Positions 16,874-25,458 of a DNA stretch of 64,000 bases are shown here, in pieces. The stretch comes from Kitasatospora humi (GTDB lineage: Bacteria; Actinomycetota; Actinomycetes; Streptomycetales; Streptomycetaceae). The stretch lies in contig NZ_JAJJPA010000030.1 of NCBI RefSeq assembly GCF_020907985.1, forward strand, positions 1 to 64,000. Direction: 5' to 3'. The notes under the pieces are model-generated. The model searched no databases and was not told the origin of the DNA. It worked only from the letters and a program-made list of their open reading frames with translations. Each line of letters begins with the position of its first letter. Within the stretch, counting starts at the first letter, position 1. A program made the translations under genes and the position numbers.

Positions 16874-17923
16874 GTGGCCATGGAGGAGGAGGCGGCCGGT
16901 GGCCGCCGGCGTCGGCCGCTGCGCTGGGTGCTGGTCTCGCTGCTGCTGGTCGGAGCGGTGATCGCGGGCCTGGTGCTGTGGAACCGCAGCCACAACCAGG
17001 CCACTGCCGAGGGCTGCGAGGTGACCCCGGTCGGCGGCAAGCCGATCACCATGGACCTCGACCAGGGGGAGGACGCGGCCACCATCGCGGCCGTCACCAT
17101 CTCCCGCGGCCTGCCGGAGCGCGCCCTGACCATCGCACTGGCCACCGCGCTGCAGGAGTCCAAGCTGCGCAACCTGGACGGCGGCGACCGCGACTCGGTC
17201 GGCCTCTTCCAGCAGCGGCCCTCGCAGGGCTGGGGCACCGCCCAGCAGATCCAGGACCCGGTCTACGCGACCAACAAGTTCCTGGACGCCCTGGTCAAGG
17301 TGCGGGGCTACGCCGAGCTGTCGCTCACCGATGCGGCCCAGGCCGTGCAGCACAGCGCCTACCCCGGCGCCTACGCCAAGCACGAGGCGCACGCCACCGC
17401 GCTGGCCGAGGCGCTGACCGGCCGCGCGCCGGGTACGTTCAGCTGCACGGTGCACCAGTTCCTGCAGATCGACCCGGGCCTGCTGACCAGCCCGAGCGGC
17501 GCCGCCACCGCTGCCGCCACCGACGCGGCCACCCCGGTCGCCCAGGCCTCGCCGACCGCCCAGGCCTCGCTGGTCGGCCGGCAGCAGCTGACCGACCGGC
17601 TGCGGGCGGAGTTCGGACGCACCGTCACCCTCGGCCCGGCGCCGGCCGGCGCGGCCGACCCCAAGGTGGCCGGCACCGTGCTGGCGCTCACCCCCGACCC
17701 GGCGGCGAACACCGACACCGGCACCGACGCCCGGCGGCAGAGCGGCTGGGCGGTGGCCCAGTGGGCGGTGGCGAACGCCGAGGAGGTCGGCATCGGCACG
17801 GTCCGCTACGACGGCAAGGTCTGGCGGGTGGACTCCTCGGCCGCCGGCTGGCAGACCCAGGCGAACGGGGCCGGCGCCGACCAGGTGCTGATCACCCTGG
17901 GCATGCCCAACGCCAAGAAGTGA
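16874..17923 (+). CDS. Membrane-anchored lysozyme-like envelope protein
   Basis: A 349-residue protein. Arg-rich N-terminus, one membrane anchor (about residues 18-38, WVLVSLLLVGAVIAGLVLW), then an extracytoplasmic domain with ALATALQESKLRNLDGGDRD and SVGLFQQRPSQGWG. That E-S plus G-L-F-Q-Q arrangement is typical of goose-lysozyme/transglycosylase-like folds, so peptidoglycan binding or cleavage is a reasonable inference. An Ala/Thr-rich linker and a second small domain end the protein. Relatives are sometimes labelled heavy metal transporter, which the sequence does not support. GTG at 16874 follows AGAGGGG; ATG at 16880 and GTG at 16838 are alternatives. A cell-wall role fits its position opposite dapE. 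Confidence 0.75.
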   Translation: MAMEEEAAGGRRRRPLRWVLVSLLLVGAVIAGLVLWNRSHNQATAEGCEVTPVGGKPITMDLDQGEDAATIAAVTISRGLPERALTIALATALQESKLRNLDGGDRDSVGLFQQRPSQGWGTAQQIQDPVYATNKFLDALVKVRGYAELSLTDAAQAVQHSAYPGAYAKHEAHATALAEALTGRAPGTFSCTVHQFLQIDPGLLTSPSGAATAAATDAATPVAQASPTAQASLVGRQQLTDRLRAEFGRTVTLGPAPAGAADPKVAGTVLALTPDPAANTDTGTDARRQSGWAVAQWAVANAEEVGIGTVRYDGKVWRVDSSAAGWQTQANGAGADQVLITLGMPNAKK

Positions 17924-17939
17924 CCCCGCGACGTCCCGT

Positions 17940-17958
17940 GGTTGACGGGCCGTCAACC
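17940..17958. promoter_or_regulatory. 19-base near-perfect palindrome
   Basis: GGTTGACGG and CCGTCAACC flank a single central base, 17 bases after the lysozyme-like gene. With a one-base centre it suits a dimeric regulator better than an RNA hairpin. It also contains TTGAC, so it may overlap a -35 of the downstream secreted-protein gene. Confidence 0.4.
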
Positions 17959-17961
17959 GAT

Positions 17962-18011
17962 CACGCCAAGGGTTCACCCGGATGCCCCTCCGGCGGGTGA
18001 ACCCTGGCGTG
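17962..18011. terminator. Long hairpin between envelope-protein genes
   Basis: CACGCCAAGGGTTCACCCG (17962-17980) pairs with CGGGTGAACCCTGGCGTG (17994-18011), 18 base pairs with a single bulged A and a 13-base loop. It is probably the terminator of the upstream gene; a 5' leader element is the alternative. Confidence 0.6.
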
Positions 18012-18097
18012 CCCGGCGAAACCTTCTCGCTCCTGGCGCGGTAACCACGGCGTCCGCCCCGGCGGACTGTCGTCCCGTCACTTCGTTTAGGAGCACC

Positions 18098-19102
18098 ATG
18101 TCCCTCCCCCTCTCCCGCCGGATCGCGCGGGCCGCGCTGCTGGTCGCCGCCGGGGCGACCCCGCTGGCTGCCGCCGGGGCGGCGTCCGCGGCCGATCTGA
18201 TGCCCAAGGGCACCGACCTCGGCGCCGGAATCAGCAAGCTGGACGGCGTCACCTCGTCCTCGACCATCAAGGGGGAGGCCCACCAGGTCGGGCAGGCGCT
18301 CGGCAGGACCGGTTCGGTGCTGGCCGCCACCGCCCTCCCGGCGACGGCCGACATCGCCGGCATGGCGGCCGCCCAGACCCTGCCCAGCACCGAGGACGCC
18401 GTCCGGACCCTGGCCGACCCCGGCTCGGCCCTCACCAGCGCCGCCACCAACGGCAGCGGGCCGCTGGCGAACACCCTGGGCAAGGTGAGCCGGCTGACCC
18501 CGCTGGGCCACGTGCTGCCCGGCGCCGCGCCGCGCTCGATGCCGTTCGGCGTCGGCCAGCCGGCGGCGGCGGTGCCGCACGCCCCCGCGATGCCCAGCGT
18601 CACGGGCGTCGACAAGCTGGTGAACGGCGACAGCCTGAGCAACCCGCTCGGCGAAGCCGACCACCTGGCCCAGCAGGTCCCGGCCGCCAGCGGCCTGGCC
18701 GGCCAGCTGCCCACCCAGGACCGCGTGGTCAGCGCGCTGCCGAGCCCCGACCGGGTGACCGGCGTGCTGCCCACCGGCGACCTCTCCTCGGCGCCCGACG
18801 TCCAGCAGCTCACCCAGGCGGTGCCCAGCACCGCGAAGCTGGCCGACGTGGCGCCCGCCACCCACGGGCTCTCCGGCCAGCTGACCGCCGCCGACCAGCT
18901 GACCCACGCGCTGCCCGCCACCGACCTGGCGCACCCCGCCGAGGCCTTGGACGCCGCCCACCTGACCACCCTGGAGGGCCAGGCCACCGGCGCCACCCAC
19001 CGGCTGGGCAGCCTGCCCGACCTGAGCGGTGTGAGCCACCTGGCCACCTCGATCGGCGGCGGCGTGACCAACGCCCTGCACCACCTGCCGTCGGTCGGCT
19101 GA
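18098..19102 (+). CDS. Secreted Leu-Pro-rich repetitive protein
   Basis: A 334-residue predicted secreted protein. The signal peptide has RR in its n-region (SRRIARAALLVAAGATPL) and ends A29-S-A31, after which cleavage is likely. The mature part is low-complexity with a loosely repeated LP-x2-D-x-V/L pattern (GQLPTQDRV, SALPSPDRV, GVLPTGDLS, HALPATDLA), suggesting an extended helical or wall-associated filament. No cysteines, enzyme motifs or wall-sorting signal are visible. Some databases call such proteins ATP-binding, for which I see no evidence. ATG at 18098 follows AGGAG (18089-18093) with only 4 bases of spacing. It is flanked by strong hairpins, so likely monocistronic. Confidence 0.8.
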   Translation: MSLPLSRRIARAALLVAAGATPLAAAGAASAADLMPKGTDLGAGISKLDGVTSSSTIKGEAHQVGQALGRTGSVLAATALPATADIAGMAAAQTLPSTEDAVRTLADPGSALTSAATNGSGPLANTLGKVSRLTPLGHVLPGAAPRSMPFGVGQPAAAVPHAPAMPSVTGVDKLVNGDSLSNPLGEADHLAQQVPAASGLAGQLPTQDRVVSALPSPDRVTGVLPTGDLSSAPDVQQLTQAVPSTAKLADVAPATHGLSGQLTAADQLTHALPATDLAHPAEALDAAHLTTLEGQATGATHRLGSLPDLSGVSHLATSIGGGVTNALHHLPSVG

Positions 19103-19121
19103 GACCGCCCGGCCATGACGG

Positions 19122-19158
19122 CGGCCCCGGCCGGAGGAGCTCCCTCCGGCCGGGGCCG
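19122..19158. terminator. Bidirectional terminator
   Basis: CGGCCCCGGCCGGAGG (19122-19137) and CCTCCGGCCGGGGCCG (19143-19158) form a perfect 16-bp stem with a 5-base loop between the convergent secreted-protein and dapC genes. Confidence 0.8.
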
Positions 19159-19178
19159 TCCGATCGACGGGGTGGTCG

Positions 19179-20324
19179 TCAGCCCTTGAGCCGCGCCACC
19201 GCCGCCGCCACCCGCTCGTCGGTCGCGGTGAACGCCACCCGGACGAACTCCGCGCCCGCCGGACCGTAGAAGTCCCCGGGGGCCACCAGGATGCCGCGCT
19301 CCGCCAGGTACGCCACGGTGTCCCAGCAGGGCTCGTCCCGGGTCGCCCAGAGGTAGAGGCTGGCCTCGGAGTGCTCGATCCGGAAGCCGGCCGCCAGCAG
19401 CGCCTCGCGCAGCGCCGCCCGCCGGGCCGCGTACCGGGCGCGCTGCTCGGTGACGTGGGCGTCGTCGCCGAGTGCCGCGATGGTCGCGGCCTGCACCGGG
19501 GCCGGCACGATCATGCCGCCGTGCTTGCGGATCTCCAGCAGCTCGCGCACCACCACCGGATCGCCCGCCACGAAGGAGGCGCGGTAGCCGGCCAGGTTGG
19601 ACCGCTTGGAGAGCGAGTGCACCGCCAGCAGGCCCTCGTGCGAGCCGCCGCAGACGTCGGCGCGCAGCACCGAGACCGGCTCGGCCTCCCAGCCCAGCTC
19701 CAGGTAGCACTCGTCGCTGACCAGCAGCGCGCCGTGGCGGCGCGCCCAGGCGACCGCCTCGCGCAGCTGGTCGGCCGTCAGCACCCGGCCGGTCGGGTTG
19801 CCGGGCGAGTTGAGCCAGAGCAGCCGGACCCGGGCCGGGTCCAGCTCGTCCAGGCTCCCGTAGGCCACCGGCTCGGCGCCGCAGAGCCGGGCGCCCACCT
19901 CGTAGGTGGGGTAGGCCAGCCGCGGGAAGGCGACCTGGTCTCCCGGGCCGAGGCCGAGCTGGCCGGGCAGCCAGGCCACCAGCTCCTTGGAGCCGACGGT
20001 CGGCAGCACCGCGGCCGGACCGATCTCGGCGCCGCAGCGCCGGTTCAGCCAGCCCGCGATCGCCTCGCGCAGCTCCAGCGGGCCCCAGACGGTGGGGTAC
20101 CCGGGCGCGTCGCCGGCGTCGGCCAGGGCCTTCTGGATCAGCTCCGGCACCGGGTCGACCGGGGTGCCGACGGAGAAGTCGCAGAGCCCGTCCGGGTGGG
20201 CCAGCGCAGTGGCCTTGTACGGCTCCAGCTTGTCCCAGGGGAAGGCCGGAAGCCGGTCGGATACGCGGCGCGCCGCCCCCGGGTGGCCCGGGAACGGCGC
20301 GCGCGGTGTGTCAGTGGTGCTCAC
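19179..20324 (-). CDS. dapC: Succinyldiaminopimelate transaminase
   Basis: A 381-residue fold-type I PLP aminotransferase of the actinobacterial DapC group, which makes N-succinyl-LL-DAP for lysine and the cell wall. Visible are PGYPTVWGPLELREAI, the substrate-arginine context PRLAYPTYEVG, LNSPGNPTGRVL, the DECYLEL segment and the Schiff-base lysine in HSLSKRSNLAGYR. The GTG start at 20324 lies only 20 bases after the ferredoxin stop, so fdxA-dapC form an operon, as Rv1177-Rv1178 in M. tuberculosis (recalled). Confidence 0.93.
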   Translation of the reverse strand: MSTTDTPRAPFPGHPGAARRVSDRLPAFPWDKLEPYKATALAHPDGLCDFSVGTPVDPVPELIQKALADAGDAPGYPTVWGPLELREAIAGWLNRRCGAEIGPAAVLPTVGSKELVAWLPGQLGLGPGDQVAFPRLAYPTYEVGARLCGAEPVAYGSLDELDPARVRLLWLNSPGNPTGRVLTADQLREAVAWARRHGALLVSDECYLELGWEAEPVSVLRADVCGGSHEGLLAVHSLSKRSNLAGYRASFVAGDPVVVRELLEIRKHGGMIVPAPVQAATIAALGDDAHVTEQRARYAARRAALREALLAAGFRIEHSEASLYLWATRDEPCWDTVAYLAERGILVAPGDFYGPAGAEFVRVAFTATDERVAAAVARLKG

Positions 20325-20344
20325 TGGTCAGTTGCCACCGATCG

Positions 20345-20671
20345 TCAGTGCTCGGCGTTCTGCGGCGGCAGGGCCGCGATGAACGGGTGGTCCCGCTCGA
20401 TCAGGCCCAGCTTCGAGGCGCCACCGGGCGAACCGAGCTCGTCGAAGAACTCGACGTTCGCCTTGTAGTAGTCCTTCCACTCCTCCGGAGTGTCGTCCTC
20501 GTAGAAGATCGCCTCGACCGGGCAGACCGGCTCACAGGCACCGCAGTCGACGCACTCATCCGGGTGGATGTACAGAGAGCGGCTGCCCTCGTAGATGCAG
20601 TCAACCGGGCACTCTTCGATGCACGCCTTGTCCTTGACGTCGACACAAGGCTGCGCGATGACGTAGGTCAC
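20345..20671 (-). CDS. fdxA: Seven-iron ferredoxin
   Basis: A 108-residue 7Fe-8S (3Fe-4S plus 4Fe-4S) ferredoxin, FdxA/FdxC type, a soluble low-potential electron carrier. Cysteines at 9, 17, 21, 25, 40, 43, 46 and 50 give the pattern C-x7-C-x3-C-P and CVDCGACEPVCP. The C-terminal extension is the acidic/aromatic helix usual in actinobacteria (DTPEEWKDYYKANVEFFDEL). GTG start with GGAGGA just upstream. A possible -10 (TAGTTT) lies on the minus strand about 40 bases above, without a good -35. First gene of an operon with dapC. Confidence 0.96.
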   Translation of the reverse strand: MTYVIAQPCVDVKDKACIEECPVDCIYEGSRSLYIHPDECVDCGACEPVCPVEAIFYEDDTPEEWKDYYKANVEFFDELGSPGGASKLGLIERDHPFIAALPPQNAEH

Positions 20672-20798
20672 GCTGTCGTTCCTCCTCGGATGGGCCGGTG
20701 CCCAAACTATCTGCTTGCGTGCGCCGGGTGAGCGCGGCGTCGTCGATGCCCGCCCCTAGTATCGCGGGTCAGAGCCAACAAATGCACCGGAGGTCCCT

Positions 20799-21839
20799 TT
20801 GAGCACCAGCCAGTTTCCGGACGGCGGGACGGCCGAGATCCGCATAGACCGCTCTGACGTGGGACGACGGGTCTCGGTGCGGCGGCTGGAAACCCCGGCG
20901 GACCCGGCGACCGGGCGACCTGTGTTCCGGGATGTGATCGGCGTGCTCACATCATGGAACGATCATGAGCTGACGGTGGTCGGCCGGGACTGCTCCGAGG
21001 CCCGGATCCCGGTGGACCGGCTGGTGGCCGGCAAGGTGGTGCCGCCACGCTTCGACAGGCGGGGGGCGGCCCGGCGCGGCGAGCAGCCGCAGGCCGGCCC
21101 GGCCGAGCTGCAGCGGCTGGCCGCCGGCAGCTGGCCCGCCGTCGAGCGGGAGCAGCTGGGCGACTGGACGCTGCGCGCCGCCCAGGGCTTCACCAAGCGG
21201 GCCAACTCGGCCCAGCTGCTCGGTGATCCGGGCCTGCCCCGACCGGCCGCGCTGGAACGGGTGCGCGCCTGGTACACCGCCCGCGCGCTGCCCGCCTGGG
21301 TCGAGGTGACGGTGCCGGGCACCGACCCGGCGCTGGTCGCGGAGCTGGACGGGCTGGGCGAGCGCGTCACCCCCACGCTGGTGCGGACCGCGCCGCTGGC
21401 CCCGCTGGCCCGCCCGGTGCCGGGTGCGGAGCTGGTGCGGCTGTCCCGCACCGCGGGCGACGACTGGCTGGCGGTCTACCACCGGTTCGAGGACGACGGC
21501 ACCAGCGCCGAGGCCGCCCACCGGGTGCTGCACGGCGGCCCCTCGGTCTGGTTCGCCACCGTGCCCGACCCGGACGGCGCTGAGCCGCTGGCCATCGGAC
21601 GCTGCGTCATCGACGGTGCCTGGGCGCACTTCGGGGCCGTGGAGGTGCAGCCGCGGGCCCGGCGTCGGGGGCTGGCCCGCGCGGTCATGGCGGTGCTCGC
21701 CGCGCGGGCCGCCGAGGAGCGCGCCCGCGGCGCCCACCTGCAGGTCGAGGCGGACAACGAGGCCGCGAACGCGCTCTATGACGATCTGGGCTTCAGGACC
21801 AGTCACACTTACCACTACGTGCGTCTTCCCCAGGCGTAG
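20799..21839 (+). CDS. GNAT-family N-acetyltransferase with N-terminal SH3-like domain
   Basis: A 346-residue protein. Residues 15-85 look like a small beta-barrel (VGRRVSVRR to TVVGRDCSEARIPVDRLVAG). The C-terminal half is a GNAT acetyltransferase with the acetyl-CoA loop VQPRARRRGLARAVM and the last helix EADNEAANALYDDLGFRTSHTY. The acceptor is unknown. TTG start at 20799, five bases after GGAGG (20789-20793), so the rare start is well supported. Divergent from fdxA with 127 bases between; TAGTAT (20757-20762) is a possible -10 in the forward direction. Confidence 0.88.
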   Translation: MSTSQFPDGGTAEIRIDRSDVGRRVSVRRLETPADPATGRPVFRDVIGVLTSWNDHELTVVGRDCSEARIPVDRLVAGKVVPPRFDRRGAARRGEQPQAGPAELQRLAAGSWPAVEREQLGDWTLRAAQGFTKRANSAQLLGDPGLPRPAALERVRAWYTARALPAWVEVTVPGTDPALVAELDGLGERVTPTLVRTAPLAPLARPVPGAELVRLSRTAGDDWLAVYHRFEDDGTSAEAAHRVLHGGPSVWFATVPDPDGAEPLAIGRCVIDGAWAHFGAVEVQPRARRRGLARAVMAVLAARAAEERARGAHLQVEADNEAANALYDDLGFRTSHTYHYVRLPQA

Positions 21840-21896
21840 CAGTCGTCGTAGGTTCCCGCCGTAGCATCACCGAAGCAGCACCGCCTGACGCATCCC

Positions 21897-22802
21897 GTGC
21901 CGCACACGAAAGCCAGCGCAGCCACCGTGACCGAGCAGAGCAGAGCCCGCTTCCGCACCGAGGCCAGGTCCGAGCAGCCCGATCCGGTGCTGCTCTGCCT
22001 GCTCGCCGCCGCCGAGCACACCCTGGCCGGCCCCGGCCGGCCCGAGGAGGAACCGGCGCCGACCCTGGCGGAACTGGAGGCCGCCTGCCGGGCGGCCCTG
22101 GAGCGGCACGCGGCCGCGGTGCGGCGCGCCGTGGCCGAGCGCCGTCCGACCTCCCCGGAGGAGACCGCGGCGCTGCTGGCCGCGGTGCTGGCCGGGCGCG
22201 AGCGGTTCCACGGCCGGCAGTCCGACTACAAGCGGCTGGAGTCCTCGCTGCTGCCCGAGGTGCTGCGGCGCCGCCGCGGGCTGCCGATCATGCTCTCGCT
22301 GGTCTGGTCGGCGGTCGCGGCCCGGGCCGGGCTGACGGTGCACGGGATCGCGCTGCCGGGGCACTTCATCGTCGCGGTCGGGGCGCCGGAGCCCGGCGAC
22401 GATTACGTCCTGGCCGATCCGTTCCACGGCGGCCGGCTGCTCTCCTCGCAGGACGCGGCGGCGATCGTGGTGGCGGCCGGGCACCCGTTCACGCCGGAGC
22501 TGCTCACCCCGGCCCAGCCGCTGGACATCACGCTGCGGGTGCTCGGCAACATCCGCGCCTGGGCCGCCGAACGGCCGGAGCACGCCAGGACCCAGCTGTG
22601 GGCCACCGAGCTGTCCCTGCTGCTCCCCCGACACCCGGCCCAACTACGGCTGGAGCGCGCGGAGTTGCTGGTGCGCACCGGCGACTTCCTGGGCGGGGCG
22701 GCCGAGATGGACGCCTACGCCCAGATCCTGGACGCCTTCGACCCGGACTCGGCCGCGCGGGTCCGGCAGGACGCCCGGGCCGCCCGCCACCGCCTCAACT
22801 GA
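21897..22802 (+). CDS. SirB1-type transglutaminase-like protein
   Basis: A 301-residue protein of the SirB1/transglutaminase-like superfamily. The central block LPEVLRRRRGLPIMLSLVWS followed by AARAGLTVHGIALPGHFIVAVG and YVLADPFHGG is the family core. The active-site cysteine position reads as a hydrophobic stretch, as in many SirB1 proteins, so protease activity is unlikely. The C-terminal 90 residues are helical with TPR-like spacing (WATELSLLLPRHPAQLRLERA). GTG at 21897 is the first in-frame start; GTG at 21927 is an alternative and neither has a good ribosome site. It lies 57 bases after the GNAT gene and may be its operon partner. Confidence 0.85.
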   Translation: MPHTKASAATVTEQSRARFRTEARSEQPDPVLLCLLAAAEHTLAGPGRPEEEPAPTLAELEAACRAALERHAAAVRRAVAERRPTSPEETAALLAAVLAGRERFHGRQSDYKRLESSLLPEVLRRRRGLPIMLSLVWSAVAARAGLTVHGIALPGHFIVAVGAPEPGDDYVLADPFHGGRLLSSQDAAAIVVAAGHPFTPELLTPAQPLDITLRVLGNIRAWAAERPEHARTQLWATELSLLLPRHPAQLRLERAELLVRTGDFLGGAAEMDAYAQILDAFDPDSAARVRQDARAARHRLN

Positions 22803-22820
22803 CCCGAGCACAAGGACCGT

Positions 22821-23438
22821 TCAGAGCCAGCCCTTGTCCTTGGCGACCCGCACCGCCTCGGCCCGGTTGCGGGCCCCGGTCTTCTGGATCACCATCGACA
22901 GGTAGTTGCGCACGGTGCCCTCCGACAGGTGGAGCCGGCGGGCGATCTCGGCGTTCACCGCGCCGTCGGCGGCCGCCGCCAGCACGTCCTGCTCGCGCCC
23001 GGTCAGCGGATTGGCGCCCTCGGCCAGCGCGGCGGCGGCCAGCGTCGGGTCGATCACCCGCTCGCCGCGCAGCACCCGGCGCACCGCCTCCGCCAGCTCG
23101 GCCGCCGGCGCGTCCTTTACCAGGAAGGCGTCGGCCCCGGACTCCATCGCGCGGCGCAGGTAGCCGGGCCGGCCGAAGGTGGTGGCGATCACCACCTTGG
23201 TCGCCGGGCTCTCCCGCTTGACCAGCGCGGCCGCCTCGATCCCGGTCATCCCGGGCATCTCGATGTCCAGCACCGCGACCTGCACCCGGTGCTCCAGCAC
23301 CGCCGGCAGCACCTCGTCGCCCCGGGAGACCTGCGCGACCACCTCGATGTCGCCCTCCAGCGAGAGCAGCGCGGCCAGCGCCTCACGCACCATCGACTGG
23401 TCCTCGGCGAGCAGCACCCGCACCTGATCGTCACTCAT
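22821..23438 (-). CDS. NarL/LuxR-type response regulator
   Basis: A 205-residue two-component regulator. The receiver domain (1-120) has acidic pocket residues in LLAEDQ, phospho-acceptor D58 in VAVLDIEMPGMTG, T in VVIATTFGRPG and lysine in FLVKDAP. The C-terminal GerE helix-turn-helix reads NPLTGREQDVLAAAADGAVN to LHLSEGTVRNYLSMVIQKTG. ATG at 23436-23438. It is the last gene of the operon ABC ATPase, permease, histidine kinase, regulator; 11 bases follow the kinase stop. This gene set is the usual DesKR/LiaRS-like arrangement in which the regulator controls the adjacent ABC exporter. The perfect palindrome at 26492-26523 is a candidate target. Confidence 0.94.
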   Translation of the reverse strand: MSDDQVRVLLAEDQSMVREALAALLSLEGDIEVVAQVSRGDEVLPAVLEHRVQVAVLDIEMPGMTGIEAAALVKRESPATKVVIATTFGRPGYLRRAMESGADAFLVKDAPAAELAEAVRRVLRGERVIDPTLAAAALAEGANPLTGREQDVLAAAADGAVNAEIARRLHLSEGTVRNYLSMVIQKTGARNRAEAVRVAKDKGWL

Positions 23439-23449
23439 GTCGCCGCAGC

Positions 23450-24745
23450 TTAGGGCCTGCGCGCGGCGGTCAGCCCCAGCGGGACCAGGGCCCGGACCGT
23501 GAAGCCCCTGCCGTGCCGGCCGGTCGCCGTCTCCAGCCGGCCCCCGACCAGGGCGAGGCGCTCGTCCAGTCCGGTCAGCCCGTTTCCGGGGGCGGACTTG
23601 CCGGGACCGCGCCCGTTGTCGGCGACCTCCAGCACGGCGAACCTGGCGCCGTCGCCGTCCCAGGTCTCGTCCAGCGCCACGGTGCACAGGGTGGCGCCGG
23701 CCGCGTGCCGGACCACGTTGGTGACCGCCTCGCGCAGCGCCCAGGCGAGCGTCTCGGCTTCCGCGCCGCCCAGCCCCGGGTGCTCCTCGGTGAGCGTGGA
23801 CGGCGCGTCCAGGGTGACGCCGGTGGTGGCCAGCGCGGTGCGGGCGGCGGCCAGCTCCACCGAGAGGCTGGGCTTGCGGTACCCGCTGACCGCGGAGCGC
23901 ACGTCGGTCAGCGACTGGCGGGCCACCTGCTCGATGTCGGCCACCTGGGCCCGGGCCTGGTCGTCCTTGCCGGCGTCCATGAACCGGCCGGCCAGCTCGC
24001 TCTTCAGGGTGATCAGCGAGAGCGAGTGACCGAGCAGGTCGTGCATGTCCCGGGCCAGCCGCAGCCGCTCCTCGGCGGCCGCCAGATGGGCCGCCACCTC
24101 GCGGGCCTCGCGCAGCTCGCGCATGGTGGTCACCAGTCGCTGCAGGCCGGTCATCGCCGCCCCACTGAGGAAGGTCGGCAGCACCAGCGCACCGAGCTCG
24201 TCGGACTTGGTGTGCAGGATCAGCGCCGTGACCAGCAGCAGACCCGCGGTCGCGAGCACCCCGCCCAGGGCGAACCGGGGTGGCAGCACCGCGCCGGCCG
24301 CGACCGACAGGTAGGTGAACAGCCCCAGCCACTGCCCGCCGAGACCGAACGAGGTGGCGAACGCCAGCCCCAGCATCAGGGCCAGTACGGGATAGGTGCC
24401 GCGCCACCCGTCCCCACCCACCGAACGGAAGATCACCAGGCTGAGGTAGCCGCCGACGAACCCCGCCAGCGCCAGCGCACCGAGCAGCGTGCCGACCGTG
24501 CCGTGCCTGCCACCGGCCAGGTCCTCGATCGGATAGACCAGGTAGAACATCCACAGCAGCATCCAGCAGATCTTCACCAGCAGCTGCCGGCGGGTGTCCA
24601 CCGGGGCGCCGGGGATGTGCTGCCGGTCGCCGACGGCCGGCCGCGCGAGCAGCGCGGTCGGCCGGTCGGTCGGACGGCTCTCCCGGGTCGGTGACGACTG
24701 TGCCGAACCGTGGTCCAGGGAGGTGCGCGTCATGGTGCTCATCAT
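23450..24745 (-). CDS. Sensor histidine kinase (HisKA_3, DesK/NarX family)
   Basis: A 431-residue membrane kinase. A polar N-terminus is followed by five or six membrane helices (about 56-200), then a HisKA_3 dimerisation domain with the phospho-acceptor H235 in ARDMHDLLGHSLSLI. The HATPase has an N-box WALREAVTNVVRHA, G1 VLEVADNGRGPG and G2 GNGLTGLDERL. There is no extracellular sensor domain, so it probably senses the membrane itself or signals from the ABC transporter. ATG at 24743-24745 overlaps the permease stop (ATGA), giving tight translational coupling. Confidence 0.93.
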   Translation of the reverse strand: MMSTMTRTSLDHGSAQSSPTRESRPTDRPTALLARPAVGDRQHIPGAPVDTRRQLLVKICWMLLWMFYLVYPIEDLAGGRHGTVGTLLGALALAGFVGGYLSLVIFRSVGGDGWRGTYPVLALMLGLAFATSFGLGGQWLGLFTYLSVAAGAVLPPRFALGGVLATAGLLLVTALILHTKSDELGALVLPTFLSGAAMTGLQRLVTTMRELREAREVAAHLAAAEERLRLARDMHDLLGHSLSLITLKSELAGRFMDAGKDDQARAQVADIEQVARQSLTDVRSAVSGYRKPSLSVELAAARTALATTGVTLDAPSTLTEEHPGLGGAEAETLAWALREAVTNVVRHAAGATLCTVALDETWDGDGARFAVLEVADNGRGPGKSAPGNGLTGLDERLALVGGRLETATGRHGRGFTVRALVPLGLTAARRP

Positions 24746-25458
24746 GCCTGCCGGGTGTCCCGGCGGTACAGGTAGGAGGCGGCGGCCACGAAGACCACCA
24801 GGAAGCCGGCCAGGCCCACCGCCGCGCCGGCGTCGAAGCCGTTGCCCGGGGTGGTGAAGGCGGCCAGCCGGTTGTACAGGTACACCGGGTCGAACTTGGC
24901 GATGTCCTTCATGCCGCCGCTGATCGGGTACCAGGTGCCGCCCAGCACCGACAGCACCATGTAGGTGATCATCACGATCGGCTGGACGGCGTTGGGCTCG
25001 GCCGCGTAGCCGAGCGCCACGCCGAGCGCGGCGAAGACGAAGCTGCCCGCCCAGAGCACCCCGACCAGGCCCAGCCACTGGCCGGCCGGCAGCCGCACGC
25101 CCTCCGCCGCGCCGAGCCCGAACAGCACCAGGATGGACGGCAGCGTGGTGACCGCACTGGCGCAGATCTTGGCGGTGGCGTAGGCCCGCCCGGGCAGCGC
25201 GGTCAGCCGCAGCTGCCGGGTCCAGCCCGACTTCCGCTCCAGCGAGATCCGCTGCGCGCTGCCGGTGAGCACCGCGCCGACCGCGCCGAAGGTGGCCATC
25301 GAGACCATGAAGTAGGCCTTGACGCTGCCCCCGCCCGGTATCGAGTGGTTCACGTTGATGAAGAACATGTACAGGATCGCCGGGTAGAGCACGGTGAAGA
25401 ACACGTACCGCTTGTTGCGCAGGGTGCGCAGGATCTCCAGCTTGATCAGGGTCTTCAT
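24742..25458 (-). CDS. ABC-2 type transporter permease
   Basis: A 238-residue permease of the ABC-2 family with six hydrophobic helices, starting MKTLIKLEILRTLRNKRYVF. The conserved ABC-2 end-of-core segment is MVLSVLGGTWYPISGGMKDI. It pairs with the ATPase immediately upstream (ATGA overlap at 25455-25458) to form an exporter for a drug, lipid or peptide; the substrate is not evident. ATG start at 25456-25458. Confidence 0.92.
   Translation of the reverse strand: MKTLIKLEILRTLRNKRYVFFTVLYPAILYMFFINVNHSIPGGGSVKAYFMVSMATFGAVGAVLTGSAQRISLERKSGWTRQLRLTALPGRAYATAKICASAVTTLPSILVLFGLGAAEGVRLPAGQWLGLVGVLWAGSFVFAALGVALGYAAEPNAVQPIVMITYMVLSVLGGTWYPISGGMKDIAKFDPVYLYNRLAAFTTPGNGFDAGAAVGLAGFLVVFVAAASYLYRRDTRQA

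Noticed and set aside
16874..17923. Heavy metal transporter annotation
   Set aside because: Only one membrane helix and no metal-binding motif; the outer domain looks lysozyme-like.
15641..19084. A 1147-residue minus-strand open frame
   Set aside because: Only its 3' part (from 16747) is dapE. The rest is a GC-rich shadow antisense to two well-supported plus-strand genes.
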